Source: Staphylococcus canis
Lineage (GTDB): Bacteria; Bacillota; Bacilli; Staphylococcales; Staphylococcaceae
DNA length: 64,000 bases
Assembly (NCBI RefSeq): GCF_016238445.1
Contig: NZ_JABANU010000005.1
Location: 1 to 64,000, forward strand
Reading direction: 5' to 3'
The position numbers and the translations under genes were made by a program. Shown in pieces: positions 48,803 to 59,609 of this stretch; position 1 is the stretch's first letter; every line of letters starts with the position of its first letter. The notes beneath the pieces are model-generated. The model was not told the origin of the DNA. It was given only the letters and a program-made list of their open reading frames with translations, and did no database searches.

Positions 48803-48831
48803 TTGGCTACAAAGATTAGGAGGAAAATTAA

Positions 48832-50001
48832 ATGTTAGAATTTGAACAAGGATTTAATCATTTAGCGACACTCAAAGTTATCGGTGTCGGTGGCGGCGGT
48901 AACAATGCTGTTAACCGCATGATCGACCATGGCATGAATAATGTTGAGTTCATTGCGATAAATACAGATGGACAAGCTTTAAACCTTTCAAAAGCTGAGT
49001 CTAAAATTCAAATTGGGGAAAAATTAACACGTGGATTAGGTGCAGGTGCGAACCCAGAAATTGGTAAAAAAGCGGCTGAAGAATCTCGTGAGCAAATTGA
49101 AGACGCTATTCAAGGTGCAGATATGGTATTTGTAACTGCAGGTATGGGTGGCGGTACTGGTACTGGAGCAGCACCAGTTGTAGCCAAAATCGCGAAAGAA
49201 ATGGGTGCTTTAACAGTAGGTGTTGTAACGCGTCCATTCGGTTTTGAAGGTCGTAAGCGTCAAACTCAAGCAGCAGCGGGTGTAGAATCGATGAAAGCTG
49301 CAGTAGATACTTTAATCGTAATTCCGAATGACCGCTTATTAGATATTGTTGATAAGTCTACACCGATGATGGAAGCATTTAAAGAAGCAGATAACGTGTT
49401 ACGTCAAGGTGTACAAGGTATCTCAGACTTAATTGCAGTGTCTGGTGAAGTGAACTTAGACTTTGCAGACGTAAAAACAATTATGTCTAACCAAGGTTCT
49501 GCATTAATGGGTATTGGCGTATCATCTGGTGAAAATAGAGCAGTTGAAGCAGCTAAAAAAGCAATTTCATCTCCTCTTCTTGAAACATCTATTGTTGGGG
49601 CGCAAGGTGTTTTAATGAACATTACTGGTGGCGAATCATTATCATTATTTGAAGCACAAGAAGCTGCAGACATTGTTCAAGATGCAGCTGATGAAGATGT
49701 TAACATGATTTTTGGTACAGTTATCAATCCAGAGTTACAAGATGAGATTGTTGTAACCGTTATTGCAACTGGTTTTGAAGATAAACCTTCACCTCAAGCT
49801 CGTAAACAAAGTAGCACTGGGTTTGGTTCAAGTGCATCACAACCAGCATCAAAAGATTCTGGAATGAACACTGGATCTACTTCATTCCCAACACACGATA
49901 GAGATGTAGAAGGTGGTAGAAGTCACAGTACAGCTGATGATGATATCCCAAGCTTTATTCGTAATAGAGAAGAGCGTCGTTCAAGAAGAACACGTCGTTA
50001 A
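48832..50001 (+). CDS. ftsZ: Cell division protein FtsZ
   Basis: Tubulin-like GTPase forming the division ring. 389 residues. The GTP signature GGGTGTG is at 106-112, and the synergy-loop region is [11 protein letters not shown]. An unstructured Ser/Thr-rich linker (about 320-365) ends in the conserved peptide [21 protein letters not shown] region that binds FtsA, SepF and others. Strong ribosome site AGGAGG. A perfect terminator follows. Confidence 0.98.
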   Translation: MLEFEQGFNHLATLKVIGVGGGGNNAVNRMIDHGMNNVEFIAINTDGQALNLSKAESKIQIGEKLTRGLGAGANPEIGKKAAEESREQIEDAIQGADMVFVTAGMGGGTGTGAAPVVAKIAKEMGALTVGVVTRPFGFEGRKRQTQAAAGVESMKAAVDTLIVIPNDRLLDIVDKSTPMMEAFKEADNVLRQGVQGISDLIAVSGEVNLDFADVKTIMSNQGSALMGIGVSSGENRAVEAAKKAISSPLLETSIVGAQGVLMNITGGESLSLFEAQEAADIVQDAADEDVNMIFGTVINPELQDEIVVTVIATGFEDKPSPQARKQSSTGFGSSASQPASKDSGMNTGSTSFPTHDRDVEGGRSHSTADDDIPSFIRNREERRSRRTRR

Positions 50002-50058
50002 TTCATAAATATTTGGATTGTTGATTTTACGTAGTCTACTTGGACCTACGTATGATAC

Positions 50059-50099
50059 GCTAGGACAAAAGTCATCGCTTCATTGTCCTAGCTTTTTTT
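50059..50099 (+). terminator. Terminator after ftsZ
   Basis: Perfect 10-bp arms GCTAGGACAA (50059-50068) and TTGTCCTAGC (50083-50092) followed by seven T. The division-associated yml-type genes downstream therefore need their own promoter or read-through. Confidence 0.85.
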
Positions 50100-50132
50100 A
50101 TTTTATAGCGACTAATATTGGAGGTCTTTGTT

Positions 50133-50924
50133 ATGGAAACATTTAGAAAAGCAGCACATCATATGTATTATGAACCTAGTCGTAAAGAAGATATTACAAT
50201 TGGAATTACAACTCGAAATGATGGTGTTAGTCCATTTCCGAAAAATGCATTTAATATGGCACGTTATATTAAAGATGAACCCAATCATATTACAGCACAT
50301 CAAGATACACTTGCTCATGAAATAGGAATCCCTAAATCACACTGGGTGTTTCCAATTCAAACACATGGTCATAATGTCATCGAAGTTTCCACTCAAGATC
50401 AAGGCACAAATATAGATACACTTTCAGATAACGAACTTTATGGGATCGATGGGATGTATACATTTGATAAAGATACATTGTTAACAATGTGTTACGCAGA
50501 CTGTGTACCCATTTATGTCTATAGTGTTAAACATCATTTTATTGCACTCTTGCATGCAGGATGGCGTGGGACAGTGCAACAAATCGTACATCAATTATTA
50601 TTAAAGTATCCATATGATTATAAAGATTTAAAAGTTGTTATTGGGCCTGCAACCTCAAATTCATACGAAATTAATAATGATATTTATCGACAATTTCAAG
50701 AATTACCAATTGATACTAATCAATATATTGAACAAAGAGAAGAGAATCGTCATGGCATAGATTTAAAGGTTGCCAATCAATTACTCTTTGAACATTACGG
50801 TGTTCCTGCTCAAAATATTACCATGACAAATTATACGACTTCAGAACATTTAGATTTATTCTTTTCTTACCGTATTGAAAAAGGACAAACAGGTCGTATG
50901 TTAGCGTTTATCGGGCAAAAATAA
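50133..50924 (+). CDS. ylmD: YlmD/YfiH-family multicopper-like purine nucleoside hydrolase (PgeF type)
   Basis: A 263-residue protein of the PgeF/YfiH family (formerly laccase domain). Members cleave or phosphorolyse purine nucleosides, and the E. coli protein edits peptidoglycan precursors. The zinc-site motifs are [19 protein letters not shown] and [10 protein letters not shown]. The longest frame begins with a TTG at 50118, but GGAGG lies between it and ATG 50133, so 50133 is the start. It stands between ftsZ and ylmE, as in other Firmicutes. Confidence 0.9.
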   Translation: METFRKAAHHMYYEPSRKEDITIGITTRNDGVSPFPKNAFNMARYIKDEPNHITAHQDTLAHEIGIPKSHWVFPIQTHGHNVIEVSTQDQGTNIDTLSDNELYGIDGMYTFDKDTLLTMCYADCVPIYVYSVKHHFIALLHAGWRGTVQQIVHQLLLKYPYDYKDLKVVIGPATSNSYEINNDIYRQFQELPIDTNQYIEQREENRHGIDLKVANQLLFEHYGVPAQNITMTNYTTSEHLDLFFSYRIEKGQTGRMLAFIGQK

Positions 50925-50942
50925 ATTAGGAGGCGTATTTAA

Positions 50943-51617
50943 ATGTCTGTAAAAGAAAATCTAAAAGACATCAACGAACAAATTGAGGCACACATCGATA
51001 AAACACATGCATCAACCTTACCTCACGTGATTGCTGTCACAAAATATGTTACAATAGAGCGAGCTAAAGAAGCATATGATGCAGGTATTCGTCACTTTGG
51101 TGAAAATCGACTAGAAGGCTTTTTAGAAAAGAAAAAAGCTTTACCTAATGACGTTACAATGCACTTCATAGGTTCTTTACAATCACGAAAAGTCAAAGAA
51201 GTTATTAATGACATTGATTATTTACATGCATTAGACAGAAAAAGTCTAGCAAAAGAAATCAGCAAACGTGCAACACATACAATTAAGTGTTTTGTTCAAG
51301 TAAATGTATCTGGTGAATCTTCAAAACATGGGATATCAGTCGAAGAACTCATTCCATTTGTAAAAGAACTTGAAAACTATCAAAACATCGAAGTAGTAGG
51401 ACTGATGACTATGGCACCACTTACAGAAGATGAAACACAACTTAAATCCATATTTAAACAATTACGAACTAAGCGTGATGAAGTTCAAGCATTAAATTTA
51501 CCTTATGCACCTTGCACGGAACTATCAATGGGAATGAGTAATGATTATCCAATTGCGGTAGAAGAAGGTGCGACATATATTAGAATTGGTACACGTTTAG
51601 TTGGAAAAGAGGAGTGA
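50943..51617 (+). CDS. ylmE: YggS/PROSC-family PLP homeostasis protein (YlmE)
   Basis: A 224-residue alanine-racemase-like barrel that binds pyridoxal phosphate without a known catalytic reaction and balances cellular B6 and amino acids. The PLP lysine is in IAVTKYV (about 27-33). [30 protein letters not shown] and [10 protein letters not shown] are all hallmark segments. Ribosome site AGGAGG. It overlaps the upstream region of sepF. Confidence 0.93.
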   Translation: MSVKENLKDINEQIEAHIDKTHASTLPHVIAVTKYVTIERAKEAYDAGIRHFGENRLEGFLEKKKALPNDVTMHFIGSLQSRKVKEVINDIDYLHALDRKSLAKEISKRATHTIKCFVQVNVSGESSKHGISVEELIPFVKELENYQNIEVVGLMTMAPLTEDETQLKSIFKQLRTKRDEVQALNLPYAPCTELSMGMSNDYPIAVEEGATYIRIGTRLVGKEE

Positions 51618-51621
51618 GTTA

Positions 51622-52200
51622 ATGGCTATTAAAGATTTATTTAATGGTTTTTTTACAATTGAAGAAGATGATGAAGATTTAATTGAAGAAGAACGTCTTG
51701 AAGAAGAGCGTAAAGAAAAAGAAGCTGAAGTACGTAATACATCAGCTTCACAACAACCTAAATCACAACCACGTGCAATCCAATCAGTGCCAAAAAAACA
51801 ATCGACACGTACTAAGCAATCCCAACAAGAACGTCGATTTCAAGTGGCATCACAACCATCAGAGCATCATAATCAAGGGAATGTGATTAGTATGACACAA
51901 GATCAAAATACGTATCAGAACGGCAGTTCAAAAATGTGTTTATTTGAACCACGTGTCTTCTCAGATACACAAGACATTGCAGACGAACTTAAAAATAGAC
52001 GTGCAACTTTGGTCAATTTGCAACGTATTGACCCAATTTCAGCTAAACGTATTATCGATTTCTTAAGCGGAACGGTGTATGCGATTGGTGGCGATATTCA
52101 ACGTGTGGGTGCAGACATATTTTTATGTACGCCTGATAATGTTGAAGTAGCCGGTAGTATTACAGAACATATCGAAACAATGGAAAACCAATATGAATAA
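51622..52200 (+). CDS. sepF: Cell division protein SepF
   Basis: A 192-residue protein that binds FtsZ and membranes and orders the septum, partly redundant with FtsA. The N-terminal amphipathic helix ([11 protein letters not shown]) is the membrane anchor; an acidic then Gln/Ser-rich linker (about 15-100) leads to the C-terminal globular domain with [29 protein letters not shown] and [22 protein letters not shown]. Start at 51622 with GAGGAGTG; upstream frame extension has no site. Confidence 0.95.
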   Translation: MAIKDLFNGFFTIEEDDEDLIEEERLEEERKEKEAEVRNTSASQQPKSQPRAIQSVPKKQSTRTKQSQQERRFQVASQPSEHHNQGNVISMTQDQNTYQNGSSKMCLFEPRVFSDTQDIADELKNRRATLVNLQRIDPISAKRIIDFLSGTVYAIGGDIQRVGADIFLCTPDNVEVAGSITEHIETMENQYE

Positions 52201-52210
52201 GGTGACATAA

Positions 52211-52501
52211 GTGAGCATACAATTAATTTCTACAATCTTTAATATCATTCTATTTTTAGTGCAAGCATATACATTTGGAATGATTATTTATATTTTTATG
52301 TCTTGGCTTCCCGGAGCAAGAGGAAGTGCAATTGGACAATTTATGGCTAAAATATACGAACCTTTCTTAGAACCATTTCGTAAAATAATCCCGCCATTAG
52401 GGATGGTTGATTTATCTCCAATTGTTGCATTTATCGTATTAAACTTATTTCAACGTGGACTTATCGCGATTTATCAACTCATTGTGCCGCATTTGGTCTA
52501 G
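52211..52501 (+). CDS. ylmG: YggT-family membrane protein (YlmG)
   Basis: A 96-residue protein with two hydrophobic helices (about 5-28 and 64-88) and the family motif WLPGARGSAIGQFMAKIYEPFLEPFRKIIPP between them. YggT proteins sit next to sepF in Gram-positive bacteria and are linked to division or osmotic stress; no biochemical function is established. GTG start with AAGGTGA. In operon with sepF (10 bp gap). Confidence 0.9.
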   Translation: MSIQLISTIFNIILFLVQAYTFGMIIYIFMSWLPGARGSAIGQFMAKIYEPFLEPFRKIIPPLGMVDLSPIVAFIVLNLFQRGLIAIYQLIVPHLV

Positions 52502-52693
52502 GAATCGTATTTGAAAGTATTACCTTTTATCTGTGAATGTTTAAAAGATCCTTAATTTTATAAGTAAGTTCTAGGTGAGACGAGTTTTAGAATGAATGTG
52601 ATTTGAAATTAGCAATAATTTCTAGAATCAACAATTTTAAGCTGTCTCATCTTTTATACGATAAAAATTTGATGATTTAAAAGAGGTGATATA

Positions 52694-53464
52694 TTGGAGT
52701 TATATCAACATTTTCGAAAAGAAGAGCAAGAATTGATTGATCAACTTTTAGATAAATTGAGAATGGCAGAACAGCAATATGCCCCAATATTGACCTACTT
52801 CTTAGATCCACGAGCACAATATATTTTGAAAACACTTGTTGGACGATACCCGGACTTAACTGTACATTTTTACGGGGGACCCAATGCTGAAAGACAACGC
52901 GCGATTATCGCACCAGAATATTTCGTGCCTACAACTGAAGACTATGAATTATCATTAATTGAACTTAAATATCCTAAAAAGTTTGTGACAATCCAACATC
53001 AACATGTTTTAGGTACGCTCATGTCATTAGGAATTCATCGTGAACAAGTTGGCGATATTATTGCTGGTGAGCGTATTCAATTTGTTTTGACAAAGCAGTT
53101 AGAATCATATATTATAATGGAATTAACTAAAATAAAAGGTGCTACTGTACAACACCATGTTTTATCTATTGAAGATATGATACAATCAGAAGAACAGTGG
53201 CAAAGTTTTAATGCAACAGTGAGTGCATTAAGACTCGATGTCGTTCTTAAAGAAATGATTCGTAAATCGAGAGAGATTGCTAAAACATATATTAATCGAA
53301 AGCGGGTTAAAGTGAATCATACTGTTATCGAAGCGTATGATTTTCAACTGGAAGAAGGAGATTTGCTATCGATTCAAGGTTATGGCAGAGCGAAAATTAC
53401 ACATATTGGTGAGCGAACAAAAAAAGATAAATTAAAGATAAGCTATCAAACTTTATTCAAATAG
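52694..53464 (+). CDS. ylmH: S4-domain RNA-binding protein YlmH
   Basis: A 256-residue RNA-binding protein with a C-terminal S4 domain (LRLDVVLKEMIRKSREIAKTYINRKRVKVNHTVI, about 176-210). YlmH of Bacillus binds stalled, split 50S subunits carrying peptidyl-tRNA in ribosome quality control. TTG start with GAGGTGAT 6 bases before. The preceding 190-bp gap has a possible large-loop terminator (GGTGAGACGAG at 52574 with CTGTCTCATC at 52642). Confidence 0.88.
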   Translation: MELYQHFRKEEQELIDQLLDKLRMAEQQYAPILTYFLDPRAQYILKTLVGRYPDLTVHFYGGPNAERQRAIIAPEYFVPTTEDYELSLIELKYPKKFVTIQHQHVLGTLMSLGIHREQVGDIIAGERIQFVLTKQLESYIIMELTKIKGATVQHHVLSIEDMIQSEEQWQSFNATVSALRLDVVLKEMIRKSREIAKTYINRKRVKVNHTVIEAYDFQLEEGDLLSIQGYGRAKITHIGERTKKDKLKISYQTLFK

Positions 53465-53486
53465 TGTATGATGGAGGAGTGTATTT

Positions 53487-54077
53487 ATGGCATTTACACC
53501 CAGTGAAATAAAAAATAAGTCGTTTACGTATATCAAAAATGGTTTTGAACCTAAAGAAGTAGAGCAATACTTAGAGCAGTTAAGTCAAGAAGTGCAACGA
53601 TTAAGAGAAGATAAAAGACAACTTGAAAAAGTGCTTGAAGAAAGAGACGGACACATTCAAAACTTTAAAGAAGTTGAAAAATCAGTAGGCGAAGCAATTG
53701 TAAGTGCTCAACGTGCAGCTGATGAAACTAAAGTAGCAGCTCAAAAAGAGCATGATGCGATTATTGCTAAAGCCAGAGCTGAAGCTGATCAAATTCTTAA
53801 CGATGGGATTGAAAAAGCGAGACGTTTATCTTTCCAAACTGAAGATATGAAGCGTCAATCTAAAATTTTCCGTTCACGTTTTCGTATGCTTGTGGAAGCG
53901 CAACTGGATTTATTGAAAAATGACGATTGGGATTACCTATTAAATTACGATCTCGATGCACAACAAGTTACAGAGGAAAATTTCAAGCATCTTAATGAAA
54001 AAGATATTACAGCTACTGAAAAGCAGGAAGCTAATGAATCTAAACAAATTAATGAGACAGACACGCAAGAAAAATAA
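53487..54077 (+). CDS. divIVA: Cell division/septum placement protein DivIVA
   Basis: A 196-residue coiled-coil protein binding curved membrane at the septum. The N-terminal lipid-binding domain starts MAFTPSEIKNKSFTYIKNGFEPKEVEQYL (split motif, about 1-30), with a basic residue/phenylalanine loop, then a coiled coil (about 33-150) and a variable Gln/Glu-rich tail. Ribosome site GGAGGAG. Last of the ylm genes before ileS. Confidence 0.95.
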   Translation: MAFTPSEIKNKSFTYIKNGFEPKEVEQYLEQLSQEVQRLREDKRQLEKVLEERDGHIQNFKEVEKSVGEAIVSAQRAADETKVAAQKEHDAIIAKARAEADQILNDGIEKARRLSFQTEDMKRQSKIFRSRFRMLVEAQLDLLKNDDWDYLLNYDLDAQQVTEENFKHLNEKDITATEKQEANESKQINETDTQEK

Positions 54078-54079
54078 AA

Positions 54080-54255
54080 GTCAGGACACAGCGATTTAGG
54101 GATAGTGAGAGCCTAATGAATGCATTTTCTTGTATCACTGCCTCATCATTAATATATTAATTTATGAGAGAACTCTAAGCTGAGTTAAGTAGGGTGGTAC
54201 CGCGGTTGTTCGCCGTCCCTATTATCTGAGCTTAGAGTTCTTTTCAGTTAAAGGA
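54080..54255 (+). promoter_or_regulatory. T-box riboswitch of ileS, isoleucine
   Basis: The T-box AGGGTGGTACCGCGG is at 54191-54205. A terminator stem AGAACTCTAAGCT (54169-54181) / AGCTTAGAGTTCT (54229-54241) with T-run follows. Stem I has an ATC codon at 54134-54136, followed by AC, at the specifier position: isoleucine, in agreement with the gene. Uncharged tRNA-Ile would relieve termination. The leader is compact and its promoter must lie at the end of divIVA or upstream. Confidence 0.92.
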
Positions 54256-54265
54256 GTGTTAAAAA

Positions 54266-57013
54266 ATGGATTACAAAGAAACGTTACTCATGCCAAAAAC
54301 AAAATTTCCAATGCGTGGTGGATTGCCAAATAAAGAGCCACAAATTCAACAAGAATGGCGTGATAAAGATTTATATCGAAAAATGTTAGCTAAAAATGAA
54401 GGGAATACCCCATTTATTTTACATGATGGTCCCCCTTATGCTAATGGTAACTTACATATGGGGCACGCACTTAATAAAATATTAAAAGACTTTATTGTGC
54501 GTTATAAAACAATGTCTGGTTTTTATACCCCTTACGTACCTGGATGGGATACACATGGATTACCTATCGAACAAGCATTAACAAAAAAAGGTGTTAAACG
54601 TAAAGAAATGTCTGTTGCAGCGTTTCGTGATAAATGTAAAGCTTTTGCGATGGAACAAATTGAAAATCAAAAGCGAGATTTCCAACGTTTAGGTGTTAAT
54701 GGTGATTTTGAAAATCCATATATTACATTAAAACCTGAGTATGAAGCAGCTCAAATTAGAGTCTTTGGTGAAATGGCTGAAAAAGGTTTAATATATAAAG
54801 GTAAAAAACCAGTATATTGGTCACCATCAAGTGAATCTTCACTAGCAGAAGCAGAAATCGAATATCATGATAAACGTTCGGCATCAATATATGTTGCGTT
54901 TGATGTAAAAGATGGTAAAGGTGTTGTAGATGAAGATGCCAAATTTATTATTTGGACAACAACACCATGGACATTACCTTCTAATGTCGCAATTACTGTG
55001 CACCCTGATTTAACTTATGTACAAATGAATGTGGAAGGTAAAAAATATATCATTGCTGAGGCTCTAGTGGATGCAGTAGCTGACCAATTAGAATGGGATA
55101 AAGAAGCTGTAGTTCGCGAAAAAGACTTTAAAGGTCACGAACTTGAATATGTAGAAGCACAACATCCATTTATCGATCGTATTTCTTTAGTTATTAACGG
55201 AACACATGTTACAACAGATGCAGGTACAGGATGTGTTCATACAGCACCAGGTCACGGGGAAGATGACTATATTGTCGGTCAAAAATACGATCTTGATGTC
55301 ATCAGTCCTGTCAATGCGAAAGGGGTATTTACTGAAGAAGCGGGTCAATTTGAAGGTATGTTTTATGATAAAGCGAATAAACCGATTACAGATTTATTAA
55401 AAGAGAAGGGTGCGCTTTTAAAACTAGACTTTATTACTCATAGTTATCCGCATGATTGGCGTACGAAAAAACCCGTTATTTTTAGAGCTACACCTCAATG
55501 GTTTGCATCAATTTCTAAAGTAAGACAAGATATTTTAGATGCGATTACAAAAACACATTTCAAAGTAGACTGGGGAAAAACACGTATTTATAACATGATT
55601 CGTGACCGTGGCGAATGGGTTATTTCACGTCAACGTGTTTGGGGCGTACCGCTTCCAGTATTTTACGCTGAAAATGGCGATATCGTTATGACTAGAGAAA
55701 CAATCATGCATATTGCAGATTTATTTGAAGAGCATGGTTCTAATGTATGGTTTGAACGTGAAGCGAAAGATTTATTACCAGAAGGTTTCACACATCCTGG
55801 TAGTCCAAATGGAGAATTTACTAAAGAAGAAGACATTATGGATGTATGGTTTGACTCTGGTTCATCTCACCGTGGTGTGCTTGAAACACGTCCAGAATTG
55901 AGTTTCCCATCTGACCTTTACTTAGAGGGAAGTGACCAATATCGTGGTTGGTTTAACTCGTCAATTACGACAGCAGTGGCAACGAGAGGTGTATCTCCAT
56001 ACAAAATGTTGCTATCCCATGGTTTCGTAATGGATGGTGAAGGTAAGAAAATGAGTAAATCTCTAGGCAACGTGATTGTGCCAGATACGATTGTTAAACA
56101 AAAAGGTGCAGATATTGCACGCTTATGGGTAAGTTCTGTAGATTATCTTGCTGACGTGCGTATTTCAGATGATATCTTAAAACAAGTTGCTGATGTTTAT
56201 CGTAAAATACGTAATACGTTGCGCTTTATGCTAGGAAATGTCAATGATTACAATCCAGCTACAGATCAAATTGATGAAGCTGACTTGTTAGAAGTAGATC
56301 GTTATGTACTTAATCGTTTACGTGAGTTTACAAATAGTACATTAGAACACTATGACAATTATGACTACTTAGATATTTATCAAGAAGTTCAAAACTTTAT
56401 CAATGTAGAATTAAGTAACTTCTACCTAGACTATGGTAAAGATATTCTATACATTGAAAAACAAGATGCACATAAACGTCGTAGTATGCAAACAGTGTTA
56501 TATCGTATTTTAGTTAATATGACAAAATTATTAGCACCAATCATTCCGCATACTGCTGATGAAGTATGGTCATATATTAATCACGTTGAAGAAGAAAGTG
56601 TTCATCTTTCTGATATACCTGAAAAAGAAGAGGTTGATACGGAATTACTTGAAAAATGGTCGACATTTATGGCATTACGCGATGATGTCAATCGTGCATT
56701 AGAAGTCGCACGTAATGAAAAAGTGATTGGTAAATCATTAGAAGCAAAAGTGAAAATCGGAAATAGTGCATCATTTGATACATTATCTTTCTTAAAATCA
56801 TTTAATGATTTACATCAATTATTTATCGTTTCTCAAGTTGAGCTTGTTGATCAGCCTAATGGTACGGATTATCAACATGCAAATATCGAAATTACTTTTG
56901 CAGATGGTGAAAAATGTGCTCGTTGCTGGAATTATAGTGAATCGTTAGGTTCAGTAGGAGAACTCACAGATTTATGTCCGCGCTGTCAAGAAGTTGTGAA
57001 GTCATTAAGTTAA
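54266..57013 (+). CDS. ileS: Isoleucyl-tRNA synthetase
   Basis: Class I synthetase charging tRNA-Ile, with an editing domain that removes valine. 915 residues. HIGH motif is [11 protein letters not shown] (about 61-71); the CP1 editing domain includes [10 protein letters not shown] and [21 protein letters not shown] is at about 597-601 ([12 protein letters not shown]). The C-terminus has a four-cysteine zinc group, CARCW and CPRCQ. This is the mupirocin-sensitive, chromosomal type by length and motifs, but drug response is not readable from that alone. Confidence 0.97.
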   Translation: MDYKETLLMPKTKFPMRGGLPNKEPQIQQEWRDKDLYRKMLAKNEGNTPFILHDGPPYANGNLHMGHALNKILKDFIVRYKTMSGFYTPYVPGWDTHGLPIEQALTKKGVKRKEMSVAAFRDKCKAFAMEQIENQKRDFQRLGVNGDFENPYITLKPEYEAAQIRVFGEMAEKGLIYKGKKPVYWSPSSESSLAEAEIEYHDKRSASIYVAFDVKDGKGVVDEDAKFIIWTTTPWTLPSNVAITVHPDLTYVQMNVEGKKYIIAEALVDAVADQLEWDKEAVVREKDFKGHELEYVEAQHPFIDRISLVINGTHVTTDAGTGCVHTAPGHGEDDYIVGQKYDLDVISPVNAKGVFTEEAGQFEGMFYDKANKPITDLLKEKGALLKLDFITHSYPHDWRTKKPVIFRATPQWFASISKVRQDILDAITKTHFKVDWGKTRIYNMIRDRGEWVISRQRVWGVPLPVFYAENGDIVMTRETIMHIADLFEEHGSNVWFEREAKDLLPEGFTHPGSPNGEFTKEEDIMDVWFDSGSSHRGVLETRPELSFPSDLYLEGSDQYRGWFNSSITTAVATRGVSPYKMLLSHGFVMDGEGKKMSKSLGNVIVPDTIVKQKGADIARLWVSSVDYLADVRISDDILKQVADVYRKIRNTLRFMLGNVNDYNPATDQIDEADLLEVDRYVLNRLREFTNSTLEHYDNYDYLDIYQEVQNFINVELSNFYLDYGKDILYIEKQDAHKRRSMQTVLYRILVNMTKLLAPIIPHTADEVWSYINHVEEESVHLSDIPEKEEVDTELLEKWSTFMALRDDVNRALEVARNEKVIGKSLEAKVKIGNSASFDTLSFLKSFNDLHQLFIVSQVELVDQPNGTDYQHANIEITFADGEKCARCWNYSESLGSVGELTDLCPRCQEVVKSLS

Positions 57014-57033
57014 GTTTATAGAATATAACTAAT

Positions 57034-57081
57034 AGGTGACGCAATATTCATAGAGATATGAATATTGGTGTCGCCTTTTTT
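57034..57081 (+). terminator. Terminator after ileS
   Basis: Arms GGTGACGC-ATATTCAT and ATGAATAT-GTGTCGCC spanning 57034-57075, followed by a T-run. Confidence 0.85.
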
Positions 57082-57477
57082 ATGATGTGAAAAGACATCA
57101 TTAGAGGATAAAGAATATGTTCGATCATATGTAATATACAGTAAACTAATTATATTTCCATCATATTCATGATATAAATACATTGAGTCAATGTACCTAA
57201 CAAAGCATTTGAATTACTTGTTGATAATCTTAAAAAATATTATTTGTTGTGTTAGGATTACGTTACAAGTTTAAAAATGTTGTGTTTATAAAATAAAAAA
57301 TTAGCGTGCATTTTAGTTTAAATGGGTGTGCTAGCTGTGCGATTTAAGTAGTTAAAGTGAAGCACAAACTATATAGATATGACGCACTGACTATATCGCT
57401 TCACAATTAATGAGATGAGTTATGACGAAGTAACTAGTACATTAGAACATAGTTTTAAATGAGAACGAGGTGGTTTA
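57082..57477. other. AT-rich spacer between ileS and a small membrane protein gene
   Basis: No supportable gene. Two inverted repeats stand out: TACATTGA-G-TCAATGTA (57179-57195, perfect palindrome) and GTGAAGC / GCTTCAC (57357-57363 and 57398-57404, 34-base loop). They could be operator or terminator-like; neither has a T-run. Confidence 0.45.
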
Positions 57478-57663
57478 ATGGAAAATTCATTGTTTTGGAA
57501 AAAGAAATTTATTCCCGTATATTTTATAGTTGCTTTCCTAGCTTTTCTTCTTTTTAAGTTTTATTTAAAATCTAACGATATGTCCATATACTTATTGATT
57601 TTATTAATCGTAAGTATGGGTATTGCGTCTTTAGTGTATAATTATAAAGATAAGATGAAATGA
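57478..57663 (+). CDS. Small two-helix membrane protein, function unknown
   Basis: A 61-residue protein: basic start (FWKKKF), helix 1 about 13-30 (VYFIVAFLAFLLFKFYL), a short SNDMS loop, helix 2 about 36-53 (IYLLILLIVSMGIASLVY) and a KDKMK tail. Ribosome site GAGGTGG is good. The gene stands alone in an AT-rich gap between ileS and lspA; nothing in S. aureus is recalled as its match. Confidence 0.6.
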   Translation: MENSLFWKKKFIPVYFIVAFLAFLLFKFYLKSNDMSIYLLILLIVSMGIASLVYNYKDKMK

Positions 57664-57682
57664 CAAATTGGATTAAAAGCAT

Positions 57683-57702
57683 TTGAGAGTCAAATCTCAA
57701 AG
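57683..57702. repeat. Short inverted repeat in the gap before lspA
   Basis: TTTGAGA and TCTCAAA with a 6-base loop, just after the small membrane protein gene. No T-run follows. The rest of 57664-57932 has no gene I can support. Confidence 0.4.
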
Positions 57703-57932
57703 ACTACAACAAATCGGACTGGTGACATTTTTTATTATGTTACGAGTTCGTTTTTACTTTTTAAATATAAAAGATAAAATGCTTCTATATTATATTACAT
57801 AGTGAGATTATTGATATTAATAGTCAATAATTCAATCAAATAGCGTATATGTATCGTTTCTGAAATACAGCAAGTTGAGCTATAATAGTGCTGTTGATCA
57901 TTTTAAAAAGAAATTAAGAGAGGAACTAGTTT

Positions 57933-58421
57933 ATGAAACGTCAATATTATATCGGCCCCTCCATTCTAAGTGTTGCTTTGATTATTATGTTTGACCAGCT
58001 TACTAAATGGATGATCGCGACGAAAATGACGATTGGAGATTCTTATATCATTATTCCAAATTTCTTATCTATCACATCACATCGTAATAATGGTGCGGCT
58101 TGGGGCATATTAAGTGGTAAAATGACTTTCTTTTATATTGTAACCATTGTGATATTAATTGCTCTGATTTATTTCTATATTAAAGAAGCGCAATATCAAT
58201 TTATGATGCAATTGTCGTTAAGTTTACTCTTTGCAGGAGCGATAGGGAATTTTATTGATCGTCTGCTACGAGGAGAAGTTATTGATTTTATTGATACTTT
58301 TATCTTTGGATATGATTTTCCTATTTTTAATATTGCAGATAGTAGTTTAACAGTGGGTGTGATATTATTGATAATTGTATTACTAAGAGATACTCAATCA
58401 AAAGACGAGGTGAGAAAATGA
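57933..58421 (+). CDS. lspA: Lipoprotein signal peptidase (signal peptidase II)
   Basis: Membrane aspartic protease that removes the signal peptide from diacylated prolipoproteins; target of globomycin. 162 residues with four membrane helices. Conserved boxes are FDQLTKWM (about 21-28), NNGAAWGIL, GAIGNFIDRLLRGEVIDFID (with the first catalytic Asp) and FPIFNIADSSLTVG (second catalytic Asp). Its last codons overlap rluD by 4 bp. -10 TATAAT lies near 57879. Confidence 0.96.
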   Translation: MKRQYYIGPSILSVALIIMFDQLTKWMIATKMTIGDSYIIIPNFLSITSHRNNGAAWGILSGKMTFFYIVTIVILIALIYFYIKEAQYQFMMQLSLSLLFAGAIGNFIDRLLRGEVIDFIDTFIFGYDFPIFNIADSSLTVGVILLIIVLLRDTQSKDEVRK

Positions 58422-59338
58422 GTCAATATGATTTTAAAATTACACAAGATAGCTATCATTTACAACGTATTGATAAGGTATTACCTGAATTCAATCATGA
58501 ATGGTCTCGTAGTCAAATTCAAGATTGGATTAAAGATGGACTTGTAGAAGTTAATGGCAAACCTGTCAAATCTAATTATAAAGTTAAGTTACGTGATGAA
58601 ATTATCGTGACGGAAAAAGAAACAGTTGAAGCGGATATCAAACCTGAAAATTTAAATTTAGATATTTATTATGAAGATGAGGATGTTGCAATTGTATATA
58701 AACCAAAAGGTATGGTTGTTCATCCTTCTCCTGGACATTATAGTGGTACGTTAGTAAACGGATTAATGTACCAGATTAAAGATTTATCAGGTATTAATGG
58801 TGAAATTCGTCCAGGTATCGTTCATCGTATCGATAAAGATACTTCCGGTTTATTAATGGTTGCTAAAAATGACGTAGCACATCGTAATTTAGTAGAACAA
58901 TTAACAGCTAAAACGGTTACGCGTAAATACACAGCACTTGTACATGGTCATATTCCTCATGAGTTTGGAACGATTGATGCACCAATCGGACGTCATAAAA
59001 ATGACCGCCAATCAATGGCTGTTGTAGATGAAGGTAAAGAAGCTATTACACATTTTAATGTCATTGAAAGTTTTGATCACTACACATTAGTAGAATGTCA
59101 ATTAGAAACAGGACGTACACATCAAATTCGTGTTCATATGAAATATATTGGTTATCCGTTAGTTGGCGATCCTAAGTATGGTCCGAAGAAAACGATTGAT
59201 ATGGATGGACAAGCGTTGCATGCTGGTGTGATAGGTTTTAATCATCCTAAAACTGGTGAATATATTGAGCGTTCAGCACCGCTACCAAAAGCATTTCAAG
59301 ATGTCATTCAACGTATAAAAGCATCATACTATAGTTAA
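58418..59338 (+). CDS. rluD: Pseudouridine synthase, RluD family
   Basis: A 306-residue RNA pseudouridine synthase. N-terminal S4 domain (QRIDKVLPEFNHEWSRSQIQDWIKDGLVEVNG), catalytic motif PGIVHRIDKDTSGLLMVAKND with the essential Asp, and late ECQLETGRTHQIRVHM and HPKTGEYIERSAPLP. It corresponds to Bacillus YlyB, which also follows lspA and precedes pyrR. Exact rRNA target is not certain. Coupled to lspA by ATGA overlap. Confidence 0.93.
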   Translation: MSQYDFKITQDSYHLQRIDKVLPEFNHEWSRSQIQDWIKDGLVEVNGKPVKSNYKVKLRDEIIVTEKETVEADIKPENLNLDIYYEDEDVAIVYKPKGMVVHPSPGHYSGTLVNGLMYQIKDLSGINGEIRPGIVHRIDKDTSGLLMVAKNDVAHRNLVEQLTAKTVTRKYTALVHGHIPHEFGTIDAPIGRHKNDRQSMAVVDEGKEAITHFNVIESFDHYTLVECQLETGRTHQIRVHMKYIGYPLVGDPKYGPKKTIDMDGQALHAGVIGFNHPKTGEYIERSAPLPKAFQDVIQRIKASYYS

Positions 59339-59372
59339 ATAAAATCAAGAACCTGAAAATATAAATTTTACT

Positions 59373-59401
59373 TTGACATCAAGTGAAAAAAACGTTAATA
59401 T
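59373..59401 (+). promoter_or_regulatory. Promoter of the pyr operon
   Basis: Perfect TTGACA (59373-59378), 17-bp spacer, TAATAT (59396-59401). It lies about 58 bp before the PyrR-type leader signal. Confidence 0.8.
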
Positions 59402-59445
59402 TAAAAATAACAAAACAAATCAGTGATACAAACAAATAAATCTTT

Positions 59446-59576
59446 AGTCTTTAATTATAGGTCCCGTGAGGCTTAAAAGACATGATTATCGATATATAAA
59501 TATAGTATCTCTATATCTAATACTATGTTAATGCTAAACTTTAACTCATGTCTTTCAAAGGCATGAGTTATTTTTT
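59446..59576 (+). promoter_or_regulatory. PyrR attenuator in the pyrR leader
   Basis: GGTCCCGTGAGGCT (59460-59473) matches the PyrR-binding loop consensus (about UCCNGNGAGGYU) and sits in a hairpin closed by GTCTTT / AAAAGAC (59447-59452, 59475-59481). AAAGACATGA (59476-59485) can also pair with TCATGTCTTT (59546-59555) as antiterminator, which excludes the terminator AACTCATGTCTTT / AAAGGCATGAGTT (59543-59569, then six T). PyrR plus UMP would hold the first hairpin, so the terminator forms when pyrimidines are plentiful. Confidence 0.88.
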
Positions 59577-59609
59577 GTATATTAAAGATTGATGTGAGGA
59601 GTGGCGATA

